DNA from: Ectobius pallidus
Taxonomy: Eukaryota > Arthropoda > Insecta > Blattodea > Ectobiidae
DNA: 64,000 nt
Direction: 5' to 3'
Assembly: GCA_964059195.1 (NCBI GenBank)
Contig: CAXKWD010000011.1
Span: forward strand, 16,479,478-16,543,477
How positions within the stretch are numbered: the stretch's first letter is position 1; each line of letters begins with the position of its first letter. Under the pieces are notes generated by a model. The model was not told the origin of the DNA. It worked only from the letters and a program-made list of their open reading frames with translations, and did no database searches. Shown here piece by piece: positions 21,700 through 32,827 of this stretch. The position numbers were made by a program, and so were the translations under genes.

Positions 21700-22022
21700 T
21701 TACAGATATAGTATAATCTGGATACAGTAAGGGAAATTAAATCACGGATGAAGTGGGCTGGACATGTTGCGCGCATGGGGGAGGAAAGACATATCTCAAA
21801 TGTAATGACTGGGAGACCCGAAGGGAAAAGACCACATGGGAGGACAATATTAGGATAGATTTAAGGGAAGTAGGATTTGCGAGGGATGATTGGATAGAGT
21901 TAGCACAGAATAGGGTTGAATGGCGGGCTCACGTAAGCGCGGCAATGAACCTTCGGGTTCTATAAAATAGATAATATTCCTTTAGCTTCCTGAGGAATTA
22001 TGTATTGCCATTGAGTAAGTAA
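21700..22022 (+). pseudogene. LINE ORF2 C-terminal fragment, frameshifted
   Basis: The + strand reads REIKSRMKWAGHVARMGEE and MTGRPEGKRPHGR, then in another frame WEDNIRIDLREVG and WRAHVSAAMNLRVL before TAA (about 21965). 'KWAGHVARMG...GRPEGKRPxGR...WEDNIxxDLREVG...WRAxVxAAMNLRVx' is a very common LINE C-terminus in insects. A short deletion around 21833-21842 removes the Pro/Arg-rich joint and changes frame. A gagtaagtaagtaataag tail follows (22013-22030) and is the target of the hAT-type element starting at 22031. It lies head-to-head with the RTE fragment at 20927-21690, separated by about 10 bp. Confidence 0.8.
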
Positions 22023-22586
22023 GTAATAAGTAGACCTGGGATTTTAAGGCAAATGCCTGTTTTGTTCCTTACGAAATAACATGATAATTACGAAATATGT
22101 TGACATTTCATGATAAATCACTTATATTTATAGAGTTTTATAGTGCCCTAAAATGCCTATTTGGACCTTTCGAGCCTATTTGTACTATTTTAGTGCCTAA
22201 AATGCCTATTTTGTATATTTAAAATAAAATTCAACTTCTGTAACTTTATAATAATTTAATGGACATCCATGAATGAAGAGGAGAACAGCAGAGAAACTTT
22301 ATTTTCCCAAACAATTGTCGCCAAAGGAATGCTGACTAACGGGAAAGTATTCGCTCAAAACAAAGTAGCAGGTATATATATAGTGAGAAGGGACATATAA
22401 GTAAATAAATAAAATTAGCCTAGACATCCCAAAGGGCAATGGCCTCCTGCGGATTGCAGGGCAAGCTCATATACTTCTCGTTAGGTGAGCTAATCCTAGC
22501 GAGAGTTTTTGTGCATGGTTGGATTGCTTCTGTATTTCCACTAGTCACTTGGGGTGGAGGTTTCTTCCATTTTCTTCCACTCTTTT

Positions 22587-25077
22587 CTATTCCTCGCTAC
22601 TCGAGACCATAGTCTTCCTAATGATTTGATGAAGTTTTCCTCCCATCTGGTCTTTTGCCTCCCCACACTTCTCCAGCCTGTTCTGGGGTCCCAAATTGTA
22701 GCTTTTTGTGCCCATTTTCATTGGTTCATTCGCATCACATGGCCTCCCCACCTCCATTTCAACTGTTCCGCTGTATTTGCCACATCCTTCATACCTGTTC
22801 TTTTCCTGATTTCTGTGTTGCGGATTTTGTCCTTTAATGAGATGTGGAGGATAAATCGCTCCATTTTGCGCTGGCATACTTGTAATGCTTGCCGCTGTTT
22901 TGCAGTAAGCGCCCATGTTTGGCACCCATAGAGCAGTACTGGAACCACACATTTCTCTAGGACCGCAGACTTCATTGCTGTCTTCAGTTTTGTCAGCCAG
23001 TAAGAACTTCAATGACCAAAACTTCTTCAACGCCAAGCCGATCCGTCTTTTGATTTCTTTTTCCATACAGTTACCAAACGAGATCAGTTGTCCTAGATAT
23101 ATGTACTCTTGGGTGTACTTTAGATGTGTAGTGCCGATGTGGATGGGGGTTTCTTCTTTGTTGGTCATCACTTGAGTTTTTGTGGTGTTCATGTGAAATC
23201 CTGCCTCTTTGCTGGTAGCCTCCAGGCCTTTTAGCATTTCTTCTAGATCTTTTGCTGATTCTGCTAGCAGGATAATATCATCTGCGAACCTGAGGTTTGT
23301 CAACCTGACACCATTGATGTTGATACCGTACTTATCGTCCTAGTTGAGCTTTGCAAATTGGTTCTCTAATAGGCTGGTGAAAAGTTTTGGGGATAGAGGG
23401 TCGCCTTGTTTGACTCCTCTTGCTAGTCGGAACCACTCCCCGTCTCTTTCTGTCCTCACTCTCGCTTGGCTTGTTCAGTACATTTGGGCTAGGATGTTGA
23501 TGTAAGTGGTTGGAACTCCCTGGTTCATCAGCGCTCGAAGTACGCATTTGTGCTCCACTGAATCAAAGGCTTTATGGAAGTCAACAAAGGCGATATAGAG
23601 TCCTCGATTAAATTCCTGTACTTTTTCGATTATTTGGTTAAGTGTCTGTATATGGTCTGCCGTGCTATAGCCTGTTCTGAAGCCTGCCTGTTCCACTGGT
23701 TGGCATTCATCCAATCTGTTGGTCATTCTTTTTGTGAGAACTTTCATAAACATTTTGTATATGATTGGCATGAGGCTGATTGGCCTATAGTTGTTTATGT
23801 CATCTTTCTTGCCTTTTTTGTGTAACAGAATGATGGTGCTTTTTAGCCATTCCTTGGGGATTTCTTCGGTTTGGACTATTGCATTAAACAATTCTGTGAT
23901 GGTTGGTATTAAGGTTTCTCCTCGCATTTTGATGTATTCGTTATAGATTTCGTCGTCATCTGGGCATTTTTCATTTTTTAATTCCTTGATTATTGATCTG
24001 ATTTCACTGGGTATGATTGGTGGGATTTTTTCAATTTCTGAGGTTGCGGTTGTAGAGTATTGGTTTGGTGTGCTGTCTTTCAGAGTACTAGTATATAGTT
24101 TTCTGTAGAATTTGGTGGCTTGAGCTGATATGTCTCCTCTGGTTGTCTGGCTTCTTCCTTCTGAATCCTTCACCCCCAGCATCCAGTGCTTGCCTTCTGA
24201 CATCTGTTTTCTTATCTTCTTTATCGAGGTTACTTTGGAGGAATCTATGATATTCTGGATTATCTTTAACTTGTAATCTCTCAGGTCCTTTCTTATCTCC
24301 TTTTTTGTGTTCTTGTTTATTGTTGCATATTCTTGTTTTTTCTGTGGGTTGTCCTTCATACTCGTTTTTAACTGTTCCCTCCTTGCTATCATTTCCTGGG
24401 TTTCTTTCTTAAGCTTGCTCAGCTTTTGCTCCTTTTTGCTTGAGATTTTGGAGTTCTCCACTGCGTGTGTAATGCATTTTACTAAATCGTCATATTGTCT
24501 TTGTGTTGTTTGCGTCTTTCCTTTCTCGATCATTCCTATTCTAGTTTTCAGTTCTTGGCTGAATCTTGTTGCATTGATTGTTTCTGGTTTTGGTCTCTTT
24601 GTCTTGATGTATGGTCGCTTATTCCTCTGGATAGTTATTCTTATGCGTACCATTCTATGGTCTGTGTCGAATTTTATTCCATTGACTATTTGGGTATCTT
24701 TCACCTCTTTCAGTTGGTTGGTGAGAATGAAGTCAATTTCGTTCTTTGTGATGCCATTGGGAGCTATCCATGTCCACTTGCTTGATGGGTTTTTCCTGAA
24801 GAATGTGTTGGTGATTTTTAACCTATTTCTCTGTGCGAACTGGATCAGTTTCTCTCCCCTTTCATTACGACTGCCGTATCCATATGGACCCATTGGCTCC
24901 TCTTCATCGAATTCTCTGTGTCCCAATTTACTGTTGAAATCTCCCATCACTATTACCCTTTCTGCTTGGTATTTGGCTACTGTCTCATCTAGGAGATCAT
25001 AGAAGTGTTCATTTTCTTCATCTGGTCTCTCCCCTGTGGGGGCATATACTTGTATTATAGTTAATGTCCTGCCATCG
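22587..25077 (-). pseudogene. RTE ORF2: rest of endonuclease, reverse transcriptase, C-terminus
   Basis: Continues the endonuclease with IIQVYAPTGERPDEENEHF, VMGDFNSKLG and ITKNEIDFILTN, FDTDHRMV (catalytic Asp and His). The reverse transcriptase follows: LKSTIILLHKKGKKDDINNY, RPISLMPIIYKMF, QAGFRTGYSTADH, AFVDFHKAFDSVEH, then LARGVKQGDPLSPKLF and LRFADDIILLAES (the FADD catalytic motif, about 23275-23290), and a C-terminus with VLLYGCQTWALTAKQRQ and RWGGHVMRMN. Breaks: TGA at 23475-23477, TAG at 23340-23342, and frameshifts near 22980 and 22720. All catalytic motifs are still readable, so decay is modest. Confidence 0.9.
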
Positions 25078-25082
25078 ATGTT

Positions 25083-28000
25083 GTAGATGTAGATGTAGAT
25101 ATCTCGTCCTGTAGATCCTGTGTTGAGCGGGGCTCAAGGATATAGAACACGTCAGATCAAAAAATACATGCATGTTATAACAATAATATAGGTCTACAGA
25201 AACTGCAAGCAGCCAAATTTATCCAAGCTGGAAATATTCCTCCAAATTGTAGAAGGTGTGAGTTATTAAAAATTCCTTGACAGCTGTTTTGAAAGGTTTG
25301 ATCTTTCTTTGAATACATAATAATTTAATGTTGTTTGGAAGCTTGTTATATATCTGTACTGCAGAATAATACGCACCCTTCTGAAAGAGTTTTAACGAGT
25401 TATTTGGTCTGTGTAGATCATTCATGTTTCTGGTAGTACGTCCATGTACACTAAAATTAGTTTGAAATTTATCAATATTATTCACTACAAAACACATAAC
25501 AGAGTATATATACTCCCCTGTAAGAGTGAGGACTCTTAATTTTTCAAACAGCGGTTTGCAAGATTCCCTTTTTTTCTTTCCACATATTATTCTTATTGCC
25601 CGCTTTTGAAATCTAAATATTTTCTCCCTATGGGTAGAGTTGCCCCAGAAAATGATCCCGTACCTCATTACCGAGTGAAAATATGCAAAATATACCATAA
25701 GTAATGCATCCTGTTTTAATATATTATTCAAAATTCTTAAAGCAAAGCATGCTGAGCTCAGTTTTGGACTTATCATTTCTATGTGTGTCTTCCAGTCAAG
25801 ATTTTGGTCAATTTGCAGTCCTAAAAATTTTACATTGCTAATTTCTTGTATGATTTGTGTTCCATAATTAATTTCAAGGTTTGAGATACATCTGTTTTTT
25901 TGTCCTAAATTGTATAAAATGGGTCTTATCAATATTAAGTGTCATTTTATTAGCCAGAAACCATGTGTTTAACTCGTGAAAAGCCTTTGTAGCTATTCTT
26001 GATAAATGTTCTTGTGACGTTCCTGTTACAAGTACACTAGTATCATCTGCGAAGAGCAATACCTTTGATTCGTCACTTAAGTTATAGGGCAAGTCATTAA
26101 TGAAAATTAAAAAGAGCAAAGGTCCCAGTATTGATCCCTGAGGTACCCCATTCTTAACAATCCCTAGGTTAGATTCATTTCCATTTATTATTACCTTTTG
26201 AGTTCTATCAGAAAGATATGATTTGAACCACTTAAGTGTTAAATTATCGAACCCATAATGATCCAATTTTTTAAGTAATATTTCATGATTTATACAGTCA
26301 AATGCTTTAGCTAAGTCGCAGAAAATTCCCAGAGCATATTTCTTTTTATCTAACGCTTCCAATATTTCTGTAGTAAGTTGAAATGTAGCATTCTCAGTGG
26401 ACATGCCACTTCTAAATCCAAACTGAGATGAAGTAAGAATGTCATTCAAATTAAGATAGTGTATTATGCGGTTGTACATGACTTTTTCAAAAACTTTTGA
26501 AAATGAGGTTAAGAGTGATATAGGTCTGTAATTTGATGGTAGATTTTTGTCACCTTTTTTAAAGAGGGGCTTAACAATAGCATGCTTCAGTCTTTCTGGA
26601 AATATTCCATTTTCTAATGAACAATTGCATATGTGACTAAGAGGTTTACTGAGTTCCGATGAGCAGCTTTTTAATAACTTATTACTTATCTCATCCCATC
26701 CAGACGAGCTTTTACTTTTGAGAGACTTGATTATATTTTCAATTTCTATGTGGGAAGTCAGGTTCAATTGAAATCTATGGTTCCAAACTGTAGATTTTGT
26801 TAGTAGGTCTACTGCCTTAATGTTAATATTATTTATAGGAATACATTTCTCTGCAATATTTATAAAGTGACTATTAAAAGCATTTGTAATGTCTGATAAA
26901 TTGTCTAGTTTTATGTTTTGGTATATTAATGATGTACAATCATTGTTTCCCTTTGTTCTCCCCGTTTCGTTTTTTATTATATTCCATACAGTCTTAACTT
27001 TATTATTTGATTTATTAATTACTTGTGAAAAATGCCTACTTTTTGCTTCTTTGATTACTTTCTTCAGAATGTTGCAATACTTTTTATAGTATTCCTTATG
27101 AGCTTGGTTGTTACTGGTTCTATATTTTAGGTAGAGCTCTCTTTTGTTTGCACATGATATTTTAATACCAGCAGTTAACCATGTGTTATTCCTTGAATTA
27201 GGTAAATTAGCAGTTTTCTTTTTTGGAAAATTTGCCTCAAAATGTCGTGACACTATGTTTAGGAATTCACTTAATTTACTATCTACTTTGTCATAGGATA
27301 ACATAGATTCCCAGTTTTCATTCGCAAGATCTTGTTTGAAATTTAAAATTGAATCGTCATTCATTACTCTAGTCATATTACTATGAGCATGTTTACTGTT
27401 CGAATTTACTTTAATATTGTTCAGCACTAACATTTGTGCATCATGATCTGATAATCCATTTAATATTGGAAGTACTTTAAAATTAAAATGTTTTTCTATA
27501 TCTATGAATATATTATCTATTGTTGTTTGGGAGTCGTTCTGAATTCTCGTTGGAAAGTTCACTATGAAATCTAGATTATAGCTACCCAATAAAGATATCA
27601 GTCTGATCTTCTTCTCACTATCAATTGAGAAATCTACATTAAAGTCCCCACACAGTATAATATTTACACTAGTACTATACAGTGAATTAAGAACCCTTTC
27701 TAACTGATTTACAAAATAATTGAAATTACCTGATGGTGCCCTGTAAATGGCTAGTATTACAAATGTATCATTGTCAAAATTCAATCTGGCTGAACAACAC
27801 TCAAAATCCTGTTCTTTACAGAAGGAACTTGTGTCTATATCACTGAAATGTAAGTTTCTTTTGATAAATATACTCACACCTCCACATTTAATGGAATGTC
27901 TACAAAATTTTGAACATAGTGAAAAATTATCAATTTTTAATTGCTCCAGATCTGTTTCTGCACAGTGGTGTTCCGTTAGACAAATAACTTGAATTTCCTG

Positions 28001-28126
28001 TTTATTAGAATTAATTGTATCCTGAATGGCTAAGTTAAATTCTTCAATTTTATTTTCAAGCCCCCTTATGTTTTGATGAAATAGTGCAAATGATTTATTA
28101 GTTCTAGCTATAGGCCTAAGTGTATT
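25083..28126 (-). mobile_element. Jockey/CR1-type LINE inserted in the RTE endonuclease
   Basis: A 3044-bp minus-strand insertion with a 5-bp duplication (aacat on the minus strand; atgtt at 25078-25082 and 28127-28131). Its 3' end is an atctacatctacatctac tail adjoining the duplication, as in LINEs with microsatellite tails. Skipping it rejoins the RTE endonuclease frame exactly (VLSMN to IDGRTLT). It is 5'-truncated just before the endonuclease domain. Confidence 0.88.
25219..28126 (-). pseudogene. Jockey/CR1-type ORF2 with one frameshift
   Basis: The endonuclease comes first (LFHQNIRGLENKIEEFNLA, ICLTEHHCAE, CGGVSIFIKRNLHF, LCGDFNVDFS, LSDHDAQMLVL), then the reverse transcriptase (KSSSGWDEISNKLL, KPLFKKGDKNLPSNYRPISL, GFRSGMSTENATFQL, GIFCDLAKAFDCINHEIL, NGVPQGSILGPLLFL, LLFADDTSVLV) and a C-terminal region (RFQKRAIRIICGKKKRES, ARxYxxxxxYNKLPNNIK-like end). 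The only break is a one-base slip in a run of seven A's on the minus strand (25895-25901); correcting it would give about 970 residues. The ATG at 28234 lies in the RTE sequence in the wrong frame, so the long open frame starting there is chimeric by accident. Least decayed protein in the window. Confidence 0.88.
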
Positions 28127-28131
28127 ATGTT

Positions 28132-28470
28132 CATGGATAGTACTGCAATTCTGTCTGATATTCCCTTTATTTCTGTTATATGTTGTTTCAGATGCTTTTT
28201 GATTAAGAAACCTATGCCTCTCTGTCCTTTGCACTCTCCTATATAGCTGAAGATGTCCCTGTTTGGCTGTTCTATTATGGCTTCACCGTAGATACGGGTC
28301 TCACAGAACCCCAGTACGTCAAACTTTATAGTTTTTAGTGCATTTTCCAGTTCTAGTTTTCTTTCTTCTGAACTTAGTGATCTCACGTTTAATGTTGCTA
28401 TTATTAGTTCTGTTTGGTTATTCTTGGGCGGGACTGTATCATTGGTCACATTTCGAGGGCTAGTGTTTAG
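28132..28470 (-). pseudogene. RTE ORF2, N-terminal endonuclease part (before the insertion)
   Basis: The minus-strand frame reads ELIIATLNVRSLSSEERK and VLGFCETRIYGE, then KGQRGIGFLIKK and SDRIAVLSMN. This is the start of an APE-type endonuclease (TLNVRSL with the metal-site Asn; CETR with the Glu). The frame has no ATG before the endonuclease. Upstream in the same frame is a TGA overlapping the ORF1 end, so translation would need reinitiation or a non-AUG start, or the ATG has been lost. The reading continues in 22587-25077 at NIDGRTLT once the 3-kb insertion is skipped. It nicks target DNA for priming in intact relatives. Confidence 0.8.
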
Positions 28471-28480
28471 TTTTTTGACT

Positions 28481-29260
28481 TCATCTCTTCCCGTTCAGCC
28501 AGATTTTTTGGTACCCGACCCTTACTTCGGCATTTCCGTTTTCCCTTTCTGTTCTTGCTCTTTTGCGTAGTTCAGCCTGTATTTCTCTTTCTCCTCTAGT
28601 CAGGTCGCTGTCAATGTAGGTATCCTGCCCTTTTAGTTTGGATTTGTTTGTTAATATTTTTATCTTATCCTCAAAGTTCTTGCAGATTACTCTTACAACT
28701 CCGCTTTGATTCTTGTCATGACCCACATATACTACTCCTTCAAGCTTTATATTTTGGTCAATTTTGTTTAGGATCTCTTTGGTTTTTGTGCTAAGTTCAT
28801 CTTTTGTGAGGCTTTCCCCTTTCAGCTCTTTATCTTTTATTATTAGATTGTTCTTCTTATCTTTTTTAGTTCTTTGTTCTTCACGCTGTTCCAGGTTTAT
28901 GATTTTCTCAGTGAGCTCCTTAATTTTTTCTTGTGTTTTGTTGTCCGAGTTGGAGATTCTTGTTTCAATTGCATTGGTTCTTTCGTCCCATCTGTCGTCT
29001 CGCTTTTTTAGTTCCTCTTTTATGGATTGTATTTCATTTCTGGTTTCGTTTTTCAGCTCTTCGTTTTGTTTTTTCAAGTCTTTTAGTTCTGTCATGATTA
29101 TTGAGAACATTTCTTTGACTTCTTGGTTTGTGCTAGTCTCCTTTTTCTTTAGTTTTGTGCCAAGTGTTTGAGTGTCTGTTGAGCTGTCTGACTCCGAATT
29201 GCAGCAAGTCGATCGTTTGTTTGTGTGTCGTTTATTTCATTCCCTCTTGTTTGAGGACAT
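28481..29260 (-). pseudogene. LINE ORF1: coiled-coil RNA-binding type protein
   Basis: The likely start is the ATG at 29258-29260 (MSSNKRE), after which a TGA at 29237-29239 interrupts the frame. The same frame then runs on without a break through a Ser/Thr-rich segment and about 100 residues of Glu/Lys-rich heptad-like sequence (TELKDLKKQNEELKNE, IKELTEKIINLEQREEQRTK), a predicted coiled coil. A basic C-terminal part follows (VVYVGHDKNQSGVVRVICKN ... RGEREIQAELRKRARTE), reminiscent of the RRM plus C-terminal domain of LINE ORF1 proteins, which coat LINE RNA. It ends at TGA near 28481, one frame away from ORF2. Without the one stop it would be about 259 residues. Confidence 0.7.
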
Positions 29261-29794
29261 TTTGGTATTCTGTTGTTTTATCTGTCGCTCCCGCCTTTGG
29301 CGTGATTTAATTCTCTTTGGTTTGTGCTCTCTGGCCTGTGCGTCAGTTCCGGTTACGATGTTCGCTTCTGGCAGGGCAGCGAACTGTTGGTGGTATGTTT
29401 AGCTTGGTTAGTACTTAACCTCACTCTTGATGAGGGTGTTTTTGTTTTTGACCAGGCTTAGTTAGTTATGTAACCTGACTGATACTATTATTGTGTCAAT
29501 TTTTCATATAATCCAAAACTGTTCTTGATAAAAGTATTTTTAATTCTGTCTTCATTTTGCAATTATTTCTATTAACAATAGGTATACCACGTTTTTACAG
29601 TAAAAAAGGTCACGTTACAGTTGAAGAGCATATTGTAGTATTTTTAAGTCCATTTTCTATCTATTAACACATTTTTAAAGCATATTTTAAGTGCCTATTT
29701 TCTCTTTTAAAAGCCTATTTACTCGTTTTAAAAGCCTATATTAGGGGCCTAAATCTATTTTTTTAGAGCCTAAAATCCCAGGTTTAGTACTAAG

Positions 29795-30425
29795 TAAAGA
29801 TTATATAAACCTTCTTATGTCCATGTAATGCCCCCCCCCCCTTCCCGAAAATTGAGATGACGGATTTGTCAGATGATGAAAGAGACAATAAGTAGCACGT
29901 GTGACTTTTTAGGGTTGAATCACAGCCCTTGGTTCTTGCAGAAAATATAGCATCCCCTTTTGGAAGTTTATTTGGCGTATAGAGAGGAAATCCTGAAGTT
30001 AGGGCTGTTATATACATAATTGAGTATGGAGAGAGATATGAGAAGGATGTGAGAAGTCTACACAATGCAGGACGTGTCGGCCTGGTTATAAAAGGGCTTA
30101 CGAATGTAGGTATCATACACAAGGAAGGGTATCGGGGACGTCGATAAGTGATGTAAGCCGGGGTGGCGATTACAGACGCTGCCATTTGCTGCACTTCGCT
30201 CGCCATCCATCACAATTACGCGACGTTTCTCCCCGCAAGGAATACCCTGCACCAGTGGCGTCCCATCCTCAAGAAGACTACAGTACGTAAAGAAGTCGTA
30301 TTAGACTTCTATATTATCTTAGTCTGTCCCAGCAAGAGTGTGCAGATTTTCACTCTTTCTGGCGCACGCTTGTTTCCCCTCTTTCCTTTCAAATTAATTC
30401 CACCTGAACCGTGTTTCTTATATAC
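29795..30425. other. unassigned stretch
   Basis: A minus-strand open frame of 138 codons (29790-30206) and a + frame (30163-30429) overlap. Neither shows a recognisable domain, and a C10 run sits at 29830-29839. No gene is called, although the block is less AT-rich than its surroundings. Confidence 0.35.
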
Positions 30426-30427
30426 AT

Positions 30428-30728
30428 AAAAAGTAAAGTGTCCCCTATACAAGCCATGGAGGCCCTAAGGGTTCCAGGAGGATGAGGCTCCCAGGTTTTA
30501 GACATTCGGCACGTGAAGGTGATAAGGTTGTCAGCCTTACGGACCGGCCTCCATTACCCCCAGGATTGCTCCTGGTACTCATTTATGTTAGAGGCTGAGT
30601 CGACTCCAAGGCCATAGAGCCACGAGATGGATTAGGTCAATTGAAAAATCCCAACAACCTCATCGGAAACCGAATTCGCGACCTTCCAGTTTGTAGCGCA
30701 GTGCCTAAACCACTACACCACGGCGTAC
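30428..30728 (-). repeat. SINE family A, full length
   Basis: Reverse complement of the 45222 copy from tail (aaagtaaagtgtccc) to head (ccacggcgtac). The B box is readable on the minus strand (cgcgaattcggtt, one change). Short flanks ttcttata on both sides suggest a target duplication. Confidence 0.85.
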
Positions 30729-31022
30729 CCCTTCTTATAAGAGTAGTGACCAGGTTTAAAGCCTACGGTACCATTATCAACAGATAACACAAATTCGATA
30801 GAATTTTATGAATAACTATAGATTTTTAATTCTGAAATAGATAAATAAATAAATAAATATTCTACAGATGGGACATAAATTACGGGAACTATTTTGTTAT
30901 TTTAAAATGGTGAGACCTTTTAAAAATTTTAAATATATAAATGAAAGGGCAGGGTTTATAATATAGCCTACGTTTAATGCAGATTATGGGTAATAGACGT
31001 AGGATAGTGAAGAATAACACCC

Positions 31023-31358
31023 TTAAATATCCATACGCGACTGCATCGGGCCACCGTTTGCGGATGTTAGAAGCATGAAAGCATGTATACCCACTCCATG
31101 ATCCCTTAAAGTTCGGTACGAATGAACATTATTCCTCAAATCTTCCATCAACTCTTTGTGGTGTTCTCTGACATTTCTCCCTGGAATAGTGACTATTTTG
31201 AAGTAAGAATGCTGTTCACGTCTTGTCATATCCATTCTGCAAGACGGCAGACTCACAACTAAATTACCATCGCCTCTATTCTTATAACCGTACATCAGAA
31301 TGCTACTAAATGGTGTCCAAATTCTAGAGATGCCACACTCTCCCGTGAAATACATCAT
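31023..31358 (-). CDS. unrecognised open frame, 111 codons, balanced composition
   Basis: The minus-strand frame from an ATG-ATG pair (31353-31358) to TAA (31023-31025) reads, in part, GECGISRIWTPFSSILMYGY, then RREQHSYFKIVTIPGRNV and HGVGIHAFMLLTSANGG. Composition is protein-like with all residue classes and no low-complexity run, unlike most frames here. An AG (gcgatag) directly precedes the ATG, so it might be a terminal exon. No family, signal peptide or membrane segment is recognised and no TIR or SINE boundary contains it. It could equally be a piece of an old transposon. Confidence 0.25.
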   Translation of the reverse strand: MMYFTGECGISRIWTPFSSILMYGYKNRGDGNLVVSLPSCRMDMTRREQHSYFKIVTIPGRNVREHHKELMEDLRNNVHSYRTLRDHGVGIHAFMLLTSANGGPMQSRMDI

Positions 31359-32090
31359 CTATCGCCTTACTTTGAGAAAAAGAAATAGTTGTCATGAATT
31401 GTGCTCCATCCCTTCGTGTCTATATACGAGTATATATGTATATATATACGTATATATTATAAACTTTCATTTGAAGCGCTGCAACAAATTTTAAGCTTCA
31501 TAACACAAATTCGATACACTTTTGTGAATTATTATGGATATACTTAATAAAAAATAGTCGTTCTAGAATGAATAGAGTATGGTAGAGCTATGTGCTATAG
31601 TCTAGAGTCTATACCTCTGCTTCCCGCCATATTAAAGCCCCTATCTACTCCCCTGTTTACTGGTTCCTACATATCACAACTTCCTCGCAGAAGTCTACCG
31701 CGTGAAGCCAGAATCGAAAGCATTGACGTCACAGACCAACTTTCTGTCCTCGTAGTTCTCCAGAAACAAGGGCATATACATTACACAATGGTCGATCTCT
31801 AAGTTCACACAACACAGACATTCCGATATCAAGATGACTGAAAACGAATATTCACTCAGGAAGTGAGCTTCCATACATATTCGCGAATGCACACTCAAAC
31901 CTACACCTTCACTCTCTGTTATCTCTTCCAAGTGTACAGAGAGCGAGCGTGTTTTTACCTCTTTCGGAATTCGCTGTGAAAAGAACAGAAAGATGACACC
32001 TTCTGTGCACTTTCGGGGATGTGGAAATTATAAGAGATGGGTTAGCACGCAGGTCAGATTATACTATAAGAATTTCTGGATTTATTATGT
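31359..32090. other. unassigned stretch
   Basis: A tatatatacg-type short repeat lies at about 31428-31457. No gene supported. Confidence 0.4.
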
Positions 32091-32101
32091 TTATTGATAG
32101 G

Positions 32102-32819
32102 TTACGCAAGGCATTTAATGACCTTAAAATAGTGAAAAAATGCAAAATAAAAAAATGCATTTATGACCTTAAAATAGTGAAAAAATGCAAAATAAAAAAT
32201 TCATTTATGACCTAAAAATAGTGAAAAATTATACAAAATTTAAAAAATGACCAATAAGTTTAATATTATTACTTATAATTAGTTTGATTAAATAATTAAT
32301 TGCTAAAAGCAATTAATGACAGTTATATATGAATTTATATTATAAAACACTTATTTTGTTACTAAAGAAGTAAGTCAATTTATTCTACTTTGGCATCCTT
32401 AGCGAAAAAAAAAAATCTTTCCGAACTGGCATGCCCATCAAATTGCCCCTAGCAAATACGTGCAATTTAAAAAGCAAGACAAAAATATTGATTGCTACAA
32501 GACAAACTGCTGTGGTGTTTACAATAAACCTGGATTAAAATGAAGTATGAACACTTGGCGGAGATTTTCAAAAATGAAAACGATTGACTGATTTGTACAT
32601 GGAAAAGCTCCTCTCTACCTGCACTGAAACATGATCTAAAAATTGCCAAAAAATAACCTATCTCTTGAAAATGACGAAAAATGCAAAATAAAGCAAAATA
32701 ATTAAAAAATAAATTGCCATTATTTAATCAGTTATTTCATGAAACACATTTATGTATAGTCAAGCTATCTTTTAACCTGTATATAAAAAAGATGCACAAT
32801 CATCAAATGCCTTGCCCTA
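32102..32819. mobile_element. hAT-type element, copy 1 of the AAGGCATTTRATGA family
   Basis: Ends ttacgcaaggcatttaatga and tcatcaaatgccttgcccta are inverted. Flanks ttgatagg (32094-32101) and ttgatagc (32820-32827) match at 7 of 8. The left end has repeated gaccttaaaatagtgaaaa and aatgcaaaataaaaaa words. Homologous in inverted orientation to 60214-60880 (shared 'gcatcttttttatat' and 'ttaaaagatagct'). No coding capacity. Confidence 0.87.
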
Positions 32820-32827
32820 TTGATAGC

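Larger units (their letters stand above)
22405..29450 (-). mobile_element. RTE-type LINE, near full length, interrupted by another LINE
   Basis: Minus-strand element with ORF1 (28481-29260), the start of ORF2 (28132-28470), an inserted LINE (25083-28126) and the rest of ORF2 (22587-25077), then a 3' UTR ending in A/T-rich short repeats near 22410. The endonuclease and reverse transcriptase sequence (MGDFNSKLG, FADDII) and C-terminus are RTE/BovB-like. The 5' boundary near 29450 is approximate and no target duplication was found. Confidence 0.85.
22031..29786. mobile_element. hAT-type element hosting nested LINEs
   Basis: Ends tagacctgggattttaaggc (22031-22050) and gcctaaaatcccaggttta (29768-29786) are inverted, and the flanks gtaataag (22023-22030) and gtactaag (29787-29794) match at 7 of 8. 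Both ends contain mirrored gcctatttt/aaaatgcc words (22140-22215 and 29690-29765), a subterminal array. Only about 370 bp on the left and 330 bp on the right belong to this element; the 7 kb between are nested LINEs. It is itself inserted in a LINE 3' tail. Confidence 0.85.

Noticed and set aside
28127..28234. ATG at 28234 as the start of a 786-residue reverse transcriptase protein
   Set aside because: The first 36 or so codons are RTE sequence in the wrong frame; the Jockey/CR1-type insertion begins at 28126.
28225..28250. Fourth hammerhead core (gctgaagatg)
   Set aside because: No stem II or GAA plus palindrome follows; it is coding sequence of the RTE endonuclease.
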